Below, in pieces: positions 24,366 to 34,868 of a stretch of DNA of 64,000 bases (the first letter of the stretch is position 1; each line of letters opens with the position of its first letter). The stretch comes from Leptasterias polaris (Eukaryota; Echinodermata; Asteroidea; Forcipulatida; Asteriidae), in the NCBI GenBank assembly GCA_037783415.1, contig JAZGTN010000022.1, forward strand, positions 4,650,001 through 4,714,000, in the 5' to 3' direction. The notes under the pieces are model-generated. The model worked only from the letters and a program-made list of their open reading frames with translations. It did no database searches and was not told the origin of the DNA. The position numbers were made by a program, and so were the translations under genes.

Positions 24366-24418
24366 GAATTCGAACTGCCTCTTTAAAACATAGAATTCGA
24401 ACTGCCTCTAGCCACCAG
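24366..24418. repeat. Short tandem duplication
   Basis: AAAACATAGAATTCGAACTG plus CCTCT occurs twice in a row immediately before the SINE head. The second copy continues into the SINE leader. Confidence 0.8.
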
Positions 24419-24427
24419 GCTTGTTCG

Positions 24428-24790
24428 GTGGTCTAGTGGCAAGACATCTGCTCTACTTTTGATAGCAAACCTGTGCAAAAGTCGTGGGTTCGAATCCCAC
24501 CCGAGTGACTTGCCTGTGTTTTTATTCCCACAGCTCAGGAAAGTATAGGTTTTCTCGGTCAATTTCGGCAAATGAGCAGCCAATTTAACCACTGAACCAT
24601 TCTATTTCGCGCGAAATCGAATGCTACTGAAAAGGGTCATTCGATTTCGTTTTATGACTAGTCAAATGTACTGTTGCGTCATTCGATTTAACAAAATAGT
24701 CATTCAATTTAACAATTCATCAAAGCAGCATTCAAATACAGTGAATAATACACATCGGTGTAAGGGTAAAAACAAATTATATTCTTTGTC
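24428..24790 (+). repeat. tRNA-derived SINE, family B, interrupted
   Basis: Head GGTGGTCTAGTGGCAAGACA and B box GTGGGTTCGAATCCCACC form a good tRNA-like fold. The body TTCCCACAGCTCAGGAAAG follows to about 24548. It resumes at about 24739 with ACAGTGAATAATACACATCG, matching the order in the copy at 8455-8630. The intervening 24549-24736 is a transposon end (see that entry). Confidence 0.8.
24549..24736. mobile_element. One-ended copy of the 56541-type TA element, nested in a SINE
   Basis: GGTTTTCTCGGTCAATTTCG and the next ~168 bases match the left end of the element at 56541 almost exactly. The copy stops at GCAGCATTCAAA with no right inverted end. TA lies on both sides (24547-24548 and 24737-24738), and the host SINE resumes directly. 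Confidence 0.75.
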
Positions 24791-25337
24791 CCCAATGCAA
24801 AATTAACATCCATTGAGTGTACACAACGCAATAACTATACATTACACTGTACATGTACATTTGAACATGTTTAATGCATACATTTTAAGAGTTTTTGTCC
24901 TTACTAGCAATGTTCAAATAATCATAACTAAAAAACTTTAAGAGTGCCCATCCCAAATCTTTCTGAAAACGTTGCTTACATCTTAAGCTAACAATGGGTG
25001 GAAAATTACGCATTTTGAAAAATACGCATTTTCGCAAATCAAGGTCAAAGGTCATATTTTTGCGTATTTTTTGCGCATAAGGTATAATTTATTTTTTTTT
25101 TTTCTCAAATGAGGGACATTTCAAGAGCTTTAAAATGATGTCAATTTTATTTCTGTAGGTTCTTTACTTTTGGAGATATGAACGCCCAAACATAGCAGGT
25201 CATGCTAATTAGTCAAAAAATAATTAACCAAATTACATAAAATTTCAGTTCTGGGGGTTTCTCAAGGAGTCCAATCAGCACACCGAATTTCATTTCCGGA
25301 TTGTCCAAAAGCGTGTTGAATTGACACGGAATGACCC

Positions 25338-25889
25338 AATAATGGCTTTTTAGGTAATCTTTGATTGGAAAATATTAATAAAACGGAAATGACCACAACA
25401 ACAGCACTACACCAATTCTGACAGTGTACGGCGCAACACTGATAAACAAATTAGTAATCCTGTGTGCCCATTTGTGAATTTAAGCTTTAAAAACTCAATC
25501 ATAAATTGTAAACACCTGTCAGAAACGCTTCTCAGATTGTGTATTCCAATTTACGGATTAATCTTCCTGCGAGGACATAACAAATCCGGATTTTTCGACG
25601 ATATCTCAAAAACCCTATACCACCTTTTGAACTAAAATTTTCACACGTTAGTTTTACTGTATATATTTATCTACATTTATGTAGGATTAAAACAATCCAA
25701 CGGTTCGAAAAACCAAAGGTAGTCGTTCCCTTTAACCATATCGATACAACTTGTAAGTTCAATGGCGTCTTCCATTTATGTAACTCCAGTACCCAACAAG
25801 TTCCTTGAATTATTAATGCGCCAAGTGTAATAATTGGTTTTGAAGGAAACTTGAAGTAAACAAAAGTGGTAAACATGAAAATCCTTTTA
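25338..25889. other. Unassigned stretch
   Basis: No feature recognised. Confidence 0.35.
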
Positions 25890-26823
25890 AAAATAATGCC
25901 ACCGGTAAATTCCTTCAGCAACATTATTAGTCTCTTATTATAGGAAAACAAAACCCGAGCATTACATACTAGGATAGTCCAAGGTTCTGTCCCGAGCAGG
26001 GAAGTACAATTAACAGCGGGCCATGGCGTAGATGAACGGGAATCAATAGACCTTATGCATTGACGTCACCAAGCCGCCATCTTAGAGGTAAACTGATGAT
26101 GAAACAATGGAAACGCGCTGATTTGTACGCGCGGCGCACAGGCCTGGCCAATGAACATCTTCCTTTTGACCTCTAGGCGAGGGCGCCCTACTCAAATGAC
26201 GTCATATGCATAAGGTCTATACTTGAGAAAAATTAATGATTATCATTGTCATATTAGGCTTAATCTGAAACATAATATTCTGAGTACGGTGCACCCTAAA
26301 CCTAGACTAGAGCATGTATAGTCTCATGCTAAGCACACACGGTTCACTTATCTGCTGAGTAGACCTCCACCATGCTGCCACCATCTTGGTCATGTTCCCT
26401 GTATCAAATAACAGTATTGAATGCTAATATTCAATGTACGAAAAGGAACCAGACTATTTCTCCTTCCAGCCTCGGTTTGGGTACATTGATTTGAATGGTG
26501 GGAAAACAAGATGGCCGCACCATGATTAAGGTCTGTAGATCCAACGGGGCATAACTCAGGGATATGGATGTTTTAGGAATGCTAGACCTAAATCAGAGGT
26601 GTTCTACTTCCATCCCACTCTCACTCTGACTGACGGAAAAAATCCTACGTTCTTCCAGTCCCTCGGGTTTTCACCGCGCTTTTTATGTCGCTCCTATATT
26701 CAGTGAACTTATACACGAGAGTGGGGTAAGAAATTAACACTTCCGCAGCATCGGCAAGAGATTATTAAAGATGAATGTGAAATGGAAAAGGGTGTAGTTG
26801 GAACTATTATCACTCATCTAACA
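25890..26823. repeat. Left arm of a large inverted repeat
   Basis: From about GTAAATTCCTTCAGCAACAT to ACTATTATCACTCATC this segment is the diverged reverse complement of 30000-30740. Shared landmarks include GCACCCTAAACCTAGACTAG, ATTCAATGTACGAAAAGGAA and TGTGAAATGGAAAAGGGTG. The MITE at 26049-26217 interrupts this arm only. The arms may be the inverted ends of a ~4.8-kb element or an inverted duplication. Confidence 0.85.
26049..26217. mobile_element. GACCTTATGCAT MITE, copy with empty-site evidence
   Basis: 169 bp, ends GACCTTATGCAT/ATGCATAAGGTC, TA on both sides. It is nearly identical to 40861-41029. The partner arm at about 30590 reads CTCAAGTATTGATTCCCG without it, giving the pre-insertion site. 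The insertion therefore came after the two arms arose, and it used a TA target. Confidence 0.9.
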
Positions 26824-27822
26824 CTCCCTTCTGATGTGCGTCAAATTCAAAAAATAGTTAATGGATGGACTCACGTCTCGACCCTAGCAGAGTCTTTCTC
26901 AAAGGCTAAATGTATAACATGGAGACGTGAAGTGGACTTATATTACATTCTTTTTCAGAGGGCTACCGTGTGGGAAGTCGCAAACAAAGACATTTTTGAA
27001 AGATGAGTGAAGGTCGTGGAAATAATGACATTCAGACTGGACTTTCCCGAGGAAATTGATTTAAATTAAATCCGCATAAACTATGCCCCGAACCATCTCA
27101 ATTTATACACGTTTTTATTTTTTCCTGAGTTTGATGGATTCAGCTCGCAACAAACCCTGCCTAGCTTGGTGTTTAGCTGTGATGTACTTTTTGTTATGAA
27201 TGAACAATGAGCATGGATAGCGTCCATGCACTTAAGCCCAAACAATGAAGGCCAGTTGTGCGATTAGTTTTGTTCCAAAAAAGAAAAGACTAATTGTTGA
27301 TGTACGTTAATGACACAGTCATTGGAAATAATTATTGTCAAGGCCAATTTACATGCAAGCACGACACATTTGTTCTGAATTGAATGGGTGTACGCTGCAT
27401 AATGCGCTATTATCACACACGCACGTGAAAAGCTTGAGTGATGATAACGGGCATTTTGCTGAAATCATTAACGTTTTGAAAGCTAGATTATTTTGGGGGG
27501 GAAATGACGTAGGCCCTATTCAAGAAAAAAAATTGTCCTCTAACCCAGGCCTCATAAAATTAAGCTTTGGAATGTTTATGGGCGATAGCTTCTTACAAGC
27601 AAGATTAAGGTCCACATCATGTAGGGACTTGAAACACTATGTGGACTTACACACGTCCACACAGTGTTATTTACAGTGTTGATGAGTAGGATTTTCATTA
27701 AAGTGTACAGAACAAAGGAACGTCCACAGAGTGACTGCAACACAGATCTGTGTGCGTGAGTGTGTATGGCACACTCATGAAGGAATAGATCTACTAAAAG
27801 GTGAGCCCAGCATCAACTATAC
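26824..27822. other. Spacer with a solitary satellite-like motif
   Basis: Bases 26878-26918 (CTCGACCCTAGCAGAGTCTT then TCTCAAAGGCTAAATG) match the core of the 103-bp satellite unit at 501-2608. The rest is unassigned; two short open frames (26782, 27335) show no domain. Confidence 0.5.
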
Positions 27823-29212
27823 TACACTCCTCTAGCAGTGGTTTCCGCGCGCCACCAGTTTACCCGCTCCAACCACTGCTAAACTTCACTTCATATCCTG
27901 CGAAGCCAATCAGCACACCGCTTACAAAATCGTTAGGCTTGTTGCACGGATAGCCAATCACAGTCGGGTATCGCGCCGCGCCCCCTAGCGTCATGCATAT
28001 GCATATCTGCTCTGCTAACAAGCAAGGTCTATTAGCATAATTGTGAAACCGCGGACAGTTTGGGAAGACTGTTTGTGTTTGTGCCAAATTTCATTGAAGA
28101 AAACATTGAATTTGCTAGTTGTTTTAAGCTCACAAAAATGATTAATGGCTCGTTTGTAGCTTTTTGCAAACTTCGTCGAATATGTAGTCTTGATTCAAGG
28201 TGTGTACTATTTATACACATACAAAAACATTGCACACACTCACGTGTGCTACATACCCTGCTGGATTTAAGTCCAGGTTTCATGACAAAGCTTAATTTAG
28301 TTTAGCACAAAAGGATACATCGTGTTGAACTACATGTAAGACGGATCAGACTTGGAAAATCTTCGCTGGCGCAATATTTGTCACTGTGCATGGGCATTGT
28401 GGGGCCGCTTCATACTGCATCGCATTTATCGAGCTCTTTTACGTATACATTGTAGCCTACCTCTTGCTCAATTTACGCGATGAATGTCATTTTGGAATTA
28501 TTTACAGGAAGTAGGCCTAGTCTGCAACGTCTGTAATGTGAAATGACATTTTAAATCAAAATCGAACTGAAATTCTTTTTCCAAATTAAGTAGGCTGGGC
28601 AGCCAGAACTTATGCCTTTTTTCATGATTTCGAATAATTTTTTTTAATTTTTCACTCGTAAATTTAATTCCCTGTAAAATATTAACAAGTTTCGGTGGTT
28701 ATCGAGTCATAAGGAGAATAAGTGGTGACCAGTAAACGGAATTATTTCCCTATATAGGCATAGCTGATTATTATTTTCAAAAATCGAGACCTTTTTATGT
28801 TTTTTAAACTCGAACTAGAAGAAGTTTATGTTTTTCCATCTGATTTCCCACCCGCTGAGGGAAAAGTGATGTCCGTTAAACAAATACTTACTGTGTAAAA
28901 CAACACTGACAAAAACCAGGACGAAATAATACTGAAGTCGACGCAACATACAGTAGGCAAAGCAACGTTGACGTACGTGCTTATTGCACGTACAGTGTGG
29001 ACATGGGCGCAGCCATCTTTACTGTGCCAGATGAGGGTCATGTGACAGACCCAACGTCAGGTGACAGAATCTGGCCAATCATGGCAAGTGTCATCCAGGC
29101 TCGGCGTTGGGTGACGTCACACCCACGCGCTTCGCAGGATATGAAGTGAAGTTTAGCAGTGGTTGGAGCGGGTAAACTGGTGGCGCGCGGAAACCACTGC
29201 TAGAGGAGTGTA
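27823..29212. mobile_element. 1.39-kb element with perfect 84-bp TIRs and 9-bp target duplication
   Basis: TACACTCCTCTAGCAGTGGT begins an 84-base end that is repeated exactly, inverted, finishing GAGGAGTGTA at 29212. The 9-mer CAACTATAC flanks both sides (27814-27822 and 29213-29221). Long TIRs plus a 9-bp duplication fit Mutator-like (MULE) elements best. The interior has no recognisable transposase, only short frames, so this is a non-autonomous copy. Identity of the TIRs implies recent movement. Confidence 0.9.
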
Positions 29213-29221
29213 CAACTATAC

Positions 29222-29999
29222 TGTCAGAAGGTGGTTGCAATAAAAAAGAACCAACCCCACCCCCGCACCCCAATAGAAAAACAAATGAAGAAAAGAAAAG
29301 AAAAAAAGGTTCCAACCGACATTACGGTGTCACAAAACGCCGTAATTTTGAATTAATGATACAATTATTAGAAGCAGTTTATATTTTTCGTATTCATTGA
29401 AAACATTGTTTATGGTAACAGGAAATAGCTTACTTTTAAGTTAATGGTGGCCATGATCATGATAATGCATCTCTATAGGTATGCAGCAAGATTGCTCTGT
29501 CATTGATCATTCAGCACACATTACATGTGGCTTCATTTTAAGTGCACATTTGGGTTTTCCTTCCGTGGTTTAACAATGCACTTGGCAATCGAGGTTCACA
29601 ATTTTATAATATTACGCGCGAGTCTTAATTGAATTGCTTCCCGTAAATAGCTATAATAGACGTCCACGGACAAACTTTAATTCGGTCGAGAATGTATACT
29701 TTGTAATCTCAGCACAGACTATGTAGCCAGTCTCACTGCAGCCACTCTTGTGACAATTTGTTATCCTTTTACTTGTTTTATGGTAGTAAGTTTTTAGTTT
29801 AATTTTGTTGAAATGCTAATCGTTTTTTTAGTCTATTTGTTCAAATTGTTCATTTATCTTGCTCCTTGGCCTAATTTAGTGTTCATTTTTGTTCAGATTA
29901 ATTTTTTTAAATTCAGACTTGTGCTGCGATACGAGAGTGTTTTCAATAAACCATTTATATATTCTCTTTCTATAAAAACAACAATAACAAATTAAAAAC
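29222..29999. other. Unassigned stretch
   Basis: Contains an A/G-rich tract at 29285-29310; nothing else recognised. Confidence 0.35.
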
Positions 30000-30740
30000 T
30001 CGATGAGTGATAACAGTTCCAACTGCACCCTTTTCCATTTCACATTCGTCTTTAATGTTCCCTAGCCGATGCTGGGAGAAGTGCTCATTTCTAAACCGCC
30101 TTGAGTCCAATTTCACTTAATATACAAGCGACAAAAAAGTTTTGTGGAAACCTGAGAGGCGGGAAGAACACATTTTTTCGTCAGTCTGAGTGAAGGTGGG
30201 ATGGAAGTAACACCTCTAGTTTAGGTCTAGCATTCCTAAACCCCTCCATATCTTTGATTTATGCCCCATTTGATCTAAAGACCTTTATCGTAGTGCGACT
30301 ATCTTGATTTTCTCCCTTTCAAATTAATGTACCCCAACCCAGGCTGGAAGGAGAAATAGTCTGGTTCCTTTTCGTACATTGAATATTAGCATTCAATACT
30401 GTTATTTGATACAGGGAACATGACCAAGATGGTGGCAGCATGGTGGAGGTCTACTCAGCAGATAAGTGAACCGTGTGTGCTTGGCATGAGACTATACAAG
30501 CTCTAGTCTAGGTTTAGGGTGCACCGTACTCAGAATACTATGTTTCAGATTAAGCCTAATATGACAATGATAATCATTTTCTCAAGTATTGATTCCCGTT
30601 CATCTACGCCTGGCCCGCTGTTGGTTGTACTTCCCTGCTCGGGACAGAATCTTGGACATGTATGCTCAGGTTTTGCTTTCCTAAAAGAGACTAAAAAAAT
30701 TATGTTGCTGAAGGAAGTTACTGGAATAAAGCTCGATGCG
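30000..30740. repeat. Right arm of the large inverted repeat
   Basis: Reverse-complement partner of 25890-26823 (see that entry); about 740 bases because it lacks the MITE. Divergence between arms is visible throughout, so the duplication is not recent. Confidence 0.85.
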
Positions 30741-33060
30741 TTGGTCAATGTGAAGTATGGTGGCTACTAAGAAACATCACACAAATATATATTTACGTTA
30801 CTAAATAATATTTGCAAATTGGGGTACACAGCGTGAAGTTTTACACCAATACTCTTGCAAATATTCACCACTGTGGCCCAAGTCGTAAATATTTACGCCA
30901 AAATTGACGTCTTATTCCACAATTTCGCCCGTGTCGGGAATACTCGTAAAGATTGGCATACATTGCTATCTAGCCATCATTTTGAAAATAATTAACAGAC
31001 AAACCGTTGCAACCATCAAGCCACTATTTGTGAGCCATGAAAAAATATACACACCGTTGATTTTTAAAGCAGCCGTTATATCAAATTTTCTCCATCATTT
31101 TTTAATCAATCCCCATCAAGTAGAGAGAAGCCTTATCTGCAACATTTTGTGAAATCTGTTTTAAATTAACACGCAGCAACAACATATTTTCATTGTTGTT
31201 TTATAAAAAGATTAGATAAAACAGATAAAGGTTCATTTAAAATACTCTCGTAGTTATACATTTCATAAAATTAACCTAAACAGATAATAAAGACAAAAGT
31301 ATGAAGACAAAAGTAGTCCTAAAACGCACAATTTGAACAGATGTTTAAAAATGTTATTTCTCGTCTTTCGCTCTCTTTCTCTCTTTTCGTGTGTGTGCAG
31401 TAAATGTTTGTTGTCTTTACCAATAAGTGTCGACACCTTTCTTTTGATCCGTTTGTGATTTGTGACACCCCTTTGACAGACGCGTTTGACCAAAAGTGCC
31501 CCGAGGGCTTCTACAAATTGAAGAAAGAGAAAGTACATTCAGGCAAGTTACTTCAGCCTGGCGACAACCCCTGCCCCACTCCCAGCAGCCAGAAAGGCGT
31601 TCGCTAACCTCTTTCAGACTGTTCGACTCCGTTTGACTTTAATAAAATGCAAAATTTTGTTTCATTTGCACGTCAAAGTTCTCAAAATAATGCCTCAGAC
31701 TGACACAGTATAATTATTGCAGTGGCAATTTGCCATGTCCAATTTCAAGTATATGTGATTTGAGCGGCTTGATCCAGAAATATGATTTGCCTTAGAGGAA
31801 AAAGGGTTTCTGTTGAAATGATGCATCGCTTGTCGTATCAACGCATACGGTAGACGTCTTTAAGCTACAATTCACATTTTGATATCCACTCTTTAATAAA
31901 GCTGCTTAGTCATTCAATTGTCGTGTCGACAATTAAAAGTGTACATGAATTAAAAGTGTGTTCAAAACCAGGAGTAAAAACTTAGTCCAGTGTAACATGG
32001 AGCTTGACTCTCCCGATTTCGGCTTTGTTGTTCAACTTCACAGTATGCTCACCTATAGATAGCCGCTAGGGGTGACACCAGCGGTCGCAGTAAAGCAATG
32101 AATAAATTGACAGCAGAGACAGTGTCATCCCACTCTGGGGCAGCTTAATCTCCACCAGAAGTCTCCATCTAAGAACGTGCCGATGTTTGTACAAGTTCAT
32201 GTCTTCGAAACAAGAATATCTTGGGCCATGAGATATAGACAGTGTATCTAATGTAAATAAACCCTCTGCAGGCATATTTGAATATGTCCACTTGTGGGGT
32301 TTTTGTGCTCTGGCATGCGGCCGTGATGCTACATCGAAGCGATTTTGTTTTACGGGGTCTGAACTTTACCACTCTAAAAGGTCTCATGTGGATTTACTCT
32401 CCCTGAAGAAATGATGCATAATGAAGACGTGATAAGACTCAGTATTATGACGCACCATAGAAAGAGAGAAAGAGCTTTAAGGTTGATGACAATAGAAAGG
32501 AAAAACATTATAATCTTTAAAATAAAAACATGATCGATTTCGGCATGTTATGTGTGAAGGTGTGAAACAGAACATGGGATCGTGGTAGATTTGTTTTTGC
32601 CTAGCAATAAATTGTAAATATCAGCTGCAAAATGGTGAGGTCCTAGGCATTTGGCTGTGATAATCCATTTGTACTCAGCACCAAAGTAGAGCTCAACTTA
32701 TTATTATACTGACCGACTTCACACAAATTGTACCTTCAATTATAGTTGGTTATATCAAATGATAATGGAATAAAACTACAAGATGCCTACGTCGGCATTA
32801 CAATCAATTACAAAGTTGAGTTATGTCAAAAAGAAAGATTCCCGTGAGAGATAACCTGCGAGGTGAACAACCCTACAACTGAATCGGTGACGTCAAATTT
32901 CACGTACGGGATTGTGTAATAATTCGTTGTTGTTTTCTTTATTGCATCTGTTGTCAGCAAACATCACAAAACACTAAGGTGTCGTTCGTTTCAATAGACA
33001 TGATTCATTCTTATAAAGACCTACTTGAACGAAAACGGCAACGAGTGATCTTTGCTGAAA
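30741..33060. other. Unassigned stretch
   Basis: No gene recognised. A pyrimidine tract ending TGTGTGTGCAG (31400) looks like a splice acceptor, and the 68-residue frame from 31404 has protein-like composition (FDQKCPEGFYKLKKEKV). However, a TAA follows the AG in one phase and no donor or partner exon was found. Confidence 0.35.
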
Positions 33061-33068
33061 CTTATTAA

Positions 33069-33436
33069 AGGCACTGAACACGTTTGGTAACTGTCAAAGA
33101 CCAGTATTCTCACTTGGTGTATCCCAACATATGCATAAAATAACAAGCCTGTGAAAATTTCGACTCAATTGGTCATTGAAGTTGCAAGAAAATGATGAAA
33201 GAAGAAACACCCTTGTTGTACAAATTAGTGTGCTTTCAGATAGGAATAAAAGGCTTCTGGCCAGAAGTCTTTTATTATTTTAGTGAGAAATTACCTCTTT
33301 CTCAAAAACTACGTTACTTCAGAGGGAGTCGTTTCTCACAATGTTTTATACTATCAACAGCTCTCCGTTGCTCGTTACCAAGTAAGTTTTTATGCTAATA
33401 TATATTTTGAGTAATTACCAAACGTGTACAGTGCCT
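33069..33436. mobile_element. TTAA-flanked MITE, AGGCACTG ends (copy 2)
   Basis: 368 bp, AGGCACTGAACACGTTTGG to CCAAACGTGTACAGTGCCT, with intact TTAA at 33065-33068 and 33437-33440. Opposite orientation to the copy at 8012-8387 and alignable over its whole length. Confidence 0.9.
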
Positions 33437-33536
33437 TTAAAAATGTTTTCAATCAATAATGGAATTGAGTTCACATGAGATTAAACAGATTTTAATTGTC
33501 TACAAAACAATCATTTTGAATAACCTTCTCCGGGGC

Positions 33537-33735
33537 TTTTCAGAAAGCCCTGTTACTTTATCACTCATTTTACGTCTTACGTGGGAGCTCCGTTGTGTAT
33601 GGCCGCTTTGTTGCAGAATGGAGCTATAACAAAGCAAACTCCCACACATGACGTCAAAGTATTGTCATTTTGACGCACGCCGTCAACGGCAGAAGTGTTT
33701 ATAGTTTTTCCAAAACCTTGAGGCTGGGGCCTATT
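33537..33735. repeat. Dispersed repeat, copy 1
   Basis: CACACATGACGTCAAAGTAT, TGTCATTTTGACGCACGCCG and GAGGCTGGGGCCT appear in complement at 47574-47735 with clear similarity and scattered differences. Neither copy shows good terminal inverted repeats. Confidence 0.7.
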
Positions 33736-34357
33736 TTTTTACGAAAAATTTAGTCTTGTAAAAATATCTGAATTATATTTAAATGATAAACAAAGACATT
33801 TTAAACAAATTTAAATAGCATTTCCGTAAAAAAAAAAATCGCTCAAGTATACTTGTTTAAAGGTGTGCCACATGATTGACAATGATCCAGACTATTCATG
33901 AACGAGTTTTAATCTCTAAACTTCTCTTCTTATAAACTTGATATCAGTAACATTTTGTCCTGAAGGGCATTTTAAACTGAAACACTTCCATGTGCGCGAA
34001 GAAAATGCCCGCAAATGCACAGCTCTTATGACGTCCTGTCCTGTCCCAATACGCAATGAGTTGTGCACAAACTCCCTCCCCAATTATCTACAGTCAGTTT
34101 TTCTTTCAACTTTACCTTCTGTTTGATGGGATTTCTTTGTTGGTTATGATCGATGAAACATAGAAAATATAAATGAATCTTCTCCCCCCCCCAAAAAAAA
34201 CACACCACACATTAACGATGAGTAACAAAACACATGGATGGTGAGGATGGCAATGCTTTATGCAAGCCGTTTCCTTAAAGTGATTAATGCGATTTCCCGA
34301 TGCTCTTAGATCCAACACTTGGATTACAAAGATATACATATTACATGACCTTTAGGG
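33736..34357. other. Unassigned stretch
   Basis: No feature recognised; poly-C/poly-A run at 34183-34200. Confidence 0.35.
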
Positions 34358-34642
34358 ATGACCTTTTCTTTGGGGATTCAGTACACTTCATACTTGGATG
34401 TGCTCAATCTATGTAACTTGGATGCACTAGATAGTAGAAGGGTCGCACATTGCTTAAAATTTGCTAAAACACTTGGTGCTAATTCAAGAACCTCTCACTT
34501 GCTCCCCCCTACGAGGCTAGCAAGTCATGGTAGGAACCTAAGGAACAGTAACCACATAACTCAATTCCCTATTAGAACCAAGCGCTTCCAACAAAGTCCC
34601 ATCCCTTACTTCATTAACATTTTAAATGCTGGCCCTGCGTGA
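34358..34642 (+). pseudogene. C-terminal remnant of a non-LTR retrotransposon reverse-transcriptase protein
   Basis: The 94-residue frame has the extreme C-terminal layout of Jockey/CR1/L2-type LINE ORF2 proteins as I know them: a YLDVLNLCNLDALDSRR block (residues about 12-28), CLKFAK (about 32-37), then an RNSN segment and RTKRFQQSPIPYFINILN before the stop. No catalytic FADD motif or upstream palm domain lies in frame before it, so this is a 5'-truncated copy, the usual outcome of target-primed reverse transcription. The Met at 34358 is incidental. A 3' UTR and a short GAAT tail follow, consistent with a LINE end. Confidence 0.75.
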
Positions 34643-34868
34643 TTTTTCTTAGCGTATTGTTTTGTCTCCCTGGTTTTGTGTTTTTAGTTTACGATAATTT
34701 GTATGTTTTTCTTGCCTAGCATTTTGCTATTTTTACTATTTTTTTTTTTCTACTACTATTTCTATTTTTACTATTATATTATTGTTTTAATGTTATTGTC
34801 TTTTGGAATTTGGCCTCCGGGCCACGATTTGAGACAAATAAAAGAAATGAATGAATGAATGAATGAAG
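34643..34868 (+). mobile_element. LINE 3' UTR and (GAAT)n tail
   Basis: Follows the RT remnant directly. CCTCCGGGCCACGATTTGAG then ACAAATAAAAGAAATGAATG and further GAAT units end at about 34868, a typical microsatellite-like LINE tail. Confidence 0.7.

Larger units (their letters stand above)
23500..25337. mobile_element. 1.84-kb element with ~280-bp inverted ends
   Basis: GGGTCATTCCATGTCAATTC at 23500 and its complement ending at 25337 begin inverted arms of roughly 290 and 283 bases, highly similar throughout. The right arm lacks about 26 bases that include GATATGGGTTAACGAAC. Flanks read AATA on both sides, perhaps a 4-bp target duplication. The interior carries SINE copies (23822-23931 and 24428-24790) rather than a transposase. 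Likely a long-TIR, non-autonomous transposon; superfamily not resolved. Confidence 0.7.

Noticed and set aside
24430..24520. Functional tRNA gene
   Set aside because: The A and B boxes are good, but the sequence continues into a SINE body repeated at 8455 and in complement at 23822; no separate terminator or clean acceptor stem.
26782..27006. 74-residue frame at the inner edge of the left inverted arm
   Set aside because: It crosses the arm boundary and the satellite-like motif; the equivalent in the other arm is not conserved as protein.
31404..31607. Possible exon after a pyrimidine-rich AG
   Set aside because: In the phase that would use the AG directly a TAA appears at once; no donor or homology recognised.
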